This document shows positions 61,535-64,000 of a DNA stretch of 64,000 nucleotides, one piece after another. Origin of the DNA: Gemmobacter sp. (GTDB taxonomy: Bacteria > Pseudomonadota > Alphaproteobacteria > Rhodobacterales > Rhodobacteraceae); the NCBI RefSeq assembly GCF_034676705.1, contig NZ_JAUCBS010000002.1:444001-508000 (forward strand), written 5' to 3'. A model generated the notes under the pieces. The model was not told the DNA's origin. It was given only the letters and a program-made list of their open reading frames with translations, and did not search any database. The stretch's first letter is position 1; each line of letters opens with the position of its first letter. Made by a program: the position numbers and the translations under genes.

Positions 61535-62931
61535 TTCAGCATGTCCTGCAACCGCAGTTCGGCAATGCGTTCCACCTGGGCGCAGGCGGTGGCGAATTCG
61601 GTCGCGGTATCGTTGGCGATGCGGGCGTGGAAGGCGGCGAGGATCGACGCCTTGGAATTGTCGCGCACCGCGATGATGAAGGGGAAATCGTGCTTGGCGA
61701 CATAGGCCGCGTTCAACTGCTGGAAGCTGGCGCGTTCGTCATCGGTCAGCGCATCCAGCCCCGCACTGGCCTGTTCGTGGGTCGAGTCCGGCGTCAGGCG
61801 TTTGGCCTGCGCCAGTTTCCCGGCCAGATCGGGGTGGGCGCGCAGGACGCCCAGGCGTTCCTGTTCGCTGGCCGACCGGAACATGCGGCACAGCACATTG
61901 TGAACGCCGGTTGCCGTATCATGCGCGGGGCCAAGTTCCAGGTTCCAGGCGCGATCCGCGATCCAGGGCGAATGTTCGAACACCGTGCCGAAGCGTTCGA
62001 CAAAGCGGTCGCGGGTCATCCGGCTGGGCCGTTCGCGGCGATGATGCGGGTGGTGGGCTGCCCAATGCGCGGCAATCTGGCTGCGGGTGGCGAACCAGGC
62101 GCCGCCCCTGGCTGCCACATGGTCCAGAAACCGGATCAGCCCGGCGATCTTGCCCGGGCGCCCGACCAGACGGCAATGCAGGCCGATCGAGAACATCCGC
62201 CCGCCCTCGGCGTGCAGGGTGTCGAAGCTGTCGATCAGGTATTGCCCGAAATCCTGCCCGGTGACCCAGCCCGGCGCGGTGGCAAAGCGCATGTCGTTCG
62301 CTTCGAGCGTATAGGGGATGATCAGCTGGTCCCGGTCGCCGATTTCGGCCCAATAGGGCAGGTCGTCGTCATAGGTATCGGAGATCCAGGGCAGGCCGAG
62401 TTCCGACGTCAGCCGCACGGTGTTGACCGAGCAGCGCCCGGTATACCAGCCGGTGGGCGGGGTGCCGACCACCTCGGTGTGCAGGCGGACAGCCTCGGCG
62501 ATCTGGCGACGCTCCTCCTCCTCGGGCATGTCGCGGTGATCGACCCATTTCAGGCCGTGGCTGGCCATGTCCCAGCCGGCGGACTTCATCGCGGCGACCT
62601 GTTCGGGAGCGCGGGCCAGCGCGCTGGCAACGCCGTAGATGGTAACGGGCAGACCGCGGTCGGTGAACAGCCGGTGCAGGCGCCAGAAGCCGGCGCGGGC
62701 GCCGTAGTCATAGATGGATTCCATGTTCCAGTGCCGCATCCCCGGCCAGGGCGCGGCACCGGCAATGTCGGACAGGAAGGCTTCGGAGGCGGCATCGCCG
62801 TGCAGCACCGAATTCTCGCCGCCTTCTTCATAGTTCAGCACCAGACTGATCGCCACGCGGGCGCCGCCGGGCCAGTTGGCCTGCGGGGGCGTGGCCCCAT
62901 GGCCGGTGAAGTCGCGCGGGTAGCGGTGCAT
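61531..62931 (-). CDS. Fused PuuE-type allantoinase and OHCU decarboxylase
   Basis: This 466-residue protein joins two enzymes. Residues about 1-300 are a polysaccharide-deacetylase-like allantoinase (PuuE type), with HWNMESIYDYGARAGFWRL and WYTGRCSVNTVRL. Residues about 305-466 are a UraD-type 2-oxo-4-hydroxy-4-carboxy-5-ureidoimidazoline decarboxylase with VFEHSPWIADRAW and AHPDLAGKLA. The C-terminal half makes S-allantoin, which the N-terminal half opens to allantoate. GGAG lies 6 bases before the ATG at 62931. Confidence 0.93.
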
Positions 62932-63078
62932 GGCAGTCTCCGGGTCTGGATGGATCAGGGATAGCGCAGGAATGCGGGGGCGGCTTTCAAAAACTTCCGA
63001 TAGCTGTTTTCGCGTGAACGCGCGGTGGCGTCGCGGGCAGGCTTGCGGCAGAGTGGCGAAAAAGCAGGAGGATGCCGC

Positions 63079-63435
63079 ATGGCCGGATGGCTGACCACCC
63101 ATGTGCTGGACACCGCAAGGGGCTGCCCGGCGGCCGGGCTGAAGATTGCGCTGTATCGCGTATCCGGCAACAGCCACCGCAAGCTGGTCGAGATGGTGAC
63201 GAATGCCGACGGGCGGACCGATGCGCCTATCCTGCCGGCGGACAAGTTCCAGACCGGGATTTACGAGCTGGTGTTCTTTGCCGGCGACTATCTGCGCGCC
63301 AGCGGGCAGGCGGGGGAGGAACCGCTGTTCCTGGATCAGGTGCCGATCCGGTTCGGCATGAGCGACGGGCAGGCGCACTACCATGTGCCGCTGCTGCTGT
63401 CGCCCTATGGGTATTCGACCTATCGCGGGTCGTGA
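63079..63435 (+). CDS. uraH: 5-Hydroxyisourate hydrolase
   Basis: This 118-residue transthyretin-like protein hydrolyses 5-hydroxyisourate to OHCU, the step before the decarboxylase encoded divergently. It has TTHVLDTARG at the N-terminus with the catalytic His, and ends in the invariant YRGS. AGGAGG lies 7 bases before the ATG. A uricase or HpxO-type enzyme is not in the window. Confidence 0.95.
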   Translation: MAGWLTTHVLDTARGCPAAGLKIALYRVSGNSHRKLVEMVTNADGRTDAPILPADKFQTGIYELVFFAGDYLRASGQAGEEPLFLDQVPIRFGMSDGQAHYHVPLLLSPYGYSTYRGS

Positions 63436-63443
63436 TCGCAGAC

Positions 63444-63508
63444 GGGGGGCCAGCCCCCCGGTCGCGTTCCGCGACTCCCCCCGGGATATTTCTGGACAGA
63501 TGAAAGGG
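63444..63508 (+). repeat. Dispersed intergenic repeat, copy C, with flanking hairpin
   Basis: A perfect GGGGGGC/GCCCCCC inverted repeat (63444-63459) is followed at 63477 by CCCCCCGGGATATTTCTGG and ACAGATGAAAGGG. It shares its core with copies at 60649 and 50161. It fills most of the gap between uraH and the acetyltransferase and may act as the uraH terminator. Confidence 0.7.
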
Positions 63509-63547
63509 CGCCGGCCAAGGCTGGGGCCGAGAGGCATGGAGGGATGC

Positions 63548-63988
63548 ATGACCGTCACGATCCGACCGCTGATGGCCGAGGACGAGGCGCAGTGGCGCCG
63601 GCTGTGGACCGGATATCTGGAGTTCTATCAGGCCACCGTGCCCGAAGAGGTCTATCGCACCACCTTTGCCCGGCTGATCGACCCGGGCGTGGCGCATCAG
63701 AATGCCTTTGTCGCGGAACAGGATGGCGCGCTGATCGGGCTGGTGCATTACATTTATCATGCGCACAACTGGCGGGTCGAGGATGTGTGCTATTTGCAGG
63801 ATCTGTATGTGGACCCTGCCGTGCGCGGCACCGGCGCCGGGCGCAGGCTGATCGAGGCGGTCTATGCCGAGGCCGACCGGCACGGCACCCCGTCGGTCTA
63901 CTGGATGACGCAGGACTTCAACGCGACGGCCCGGCAGCTGTATGACCGGATCGCCAAGCTGACGCCGTTCATCAAGTATCAGCGCTGA
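63548..63988 (+). CDS. GNAT family N-acetyltransferase
   Basis: This 146-residue acetyltransferase has the acetyl-CoA-binding motif LYVDPAVRGTGAGRRLIEAV (motif A with RGTGAG) and a C-terminal NATARQLYDRI segment. Substrate unknown. GGAGGG lies 3-5 bases before the ATG at 63548; an in-frame ATG at 63536 is an alternative. Separated from uraH by the repeat element, it may be independent of purine catabolism. Confidence 0.87.
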   Translation: MTVTIRPLMAEDEAQWRRLWTGYLEFYQATVPEEVYRTTFARLIDPGVAHQNAFVAEQDGALIGLVHYIYHAHNWRVEDVCYLQDLYVDPAVRGTGAGRRLIEAVYAEADRHGTPSVYWMTQDFNATARQLYDRIAKLTPFIKYQR

Positions 63989-64000
63989 GGGTTGCGCCCA

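Overview
The window is about 64 kb of uniformly high-GC DNA, densely coded, with many ATGA start/stop overlaps. The gene content points to an alphaproteobacterium of the Rhodobacterales (Paracoccus/Rhodobacter-like). Signs are COQ9, SdhE, a small DUF4170 protein next to a WaaA-like gene and lpxK, an FdsGBAD formate dehydrogenase, a leucine-codon leader before leuA, and a short intergenic repeat with the core GGATATTTCTGGACAGATG that I associate with this group. No insertion sequence, phage gene, integrase or CRISPR array was seen. The only RNA gene is one tRNA-Ala(CGC). Assignments rest on reading translations and motifs; no database search was possible.

Region 1 (1-19.2 kb) is a large CoA-dependent catabolic locus. 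It holds a GST fragment, a BKACE (DUF849) enzyme, a fused enoyl-CoA hydratase/3-hydroxyacyl-CoA dehydrogenase, an alpha/beta hydrolase, a thiolase and an SDR. It also has two acyl-CoA carboxyltransferases, one free biotin-carrier domain and two acyl-CoA ligases. A branched-chain-amino-acid-type ABC importer has a permease-ATPase fusion and two tandemly duplicated binding proteins. The likely logic is import of a carboxylic acid, CoA activation, carboxylation, hydration/oxidation and thiolysis. The substrate is not evident, and no biotin carboxylase is present.

Region 2 (19.2-25.3 kb) carries a soluble NAD+-dependent molybdenum/tungsten formate dehydrogenase (fdsGBAD, without fdsC) with a LysR regulator upstream.

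Region 3 (25.4-44.4 kb) looks like an amino-acid/peptide scavenging island. It holds a saccharopine-dehydrogenase-like enzyme, a polar amino acid ABC importer and a three-part FAD/FAD/[2Fe-2S] amino acid dehydrogenase of the HcnABC/opine-oxidase/hydroxyproline-dehydrogenase type. An aldehyde dehydrogenase, a DapA-family lyase, a DmpA-type peptidase, a DppA D-aminopeptidase, a LysR regulator, a YtcJ-type amidohydrolase and a complete oligopeptide ABC importer follow. Together they suggest uptake of modified or D-residue-containing peptides, hydrolysis and oxidative breakdown of the released residue.

Region 4 (44.4-58.5 kb) is mostly housekeeping: leuA with a leader peptide and attenuator, a GSCFA/SGNH pair, rpsU, COQ9, a quinone oxidoreductase, a MarR-like regulator, sdhE, an aspartate-type aminotransferase, small proteins, a crotonase-fold protein lacking both catalytic glutamates, a thioesterase, a bactofilin, tRNA-Ala and lipid A/Kdo genes.

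Region 5 (58.5-64 kb) is a ureide/purine catabolism cluster: an NCS2 purine permease with a structured leader, ureidoglycolate lyase, ureidoglycine aminohydrolase, a PuuE-type allantoinase fused to OHCU decarboxylase, 5-hydroxyisourate hydrolase and a GNAT acetyltransferase.
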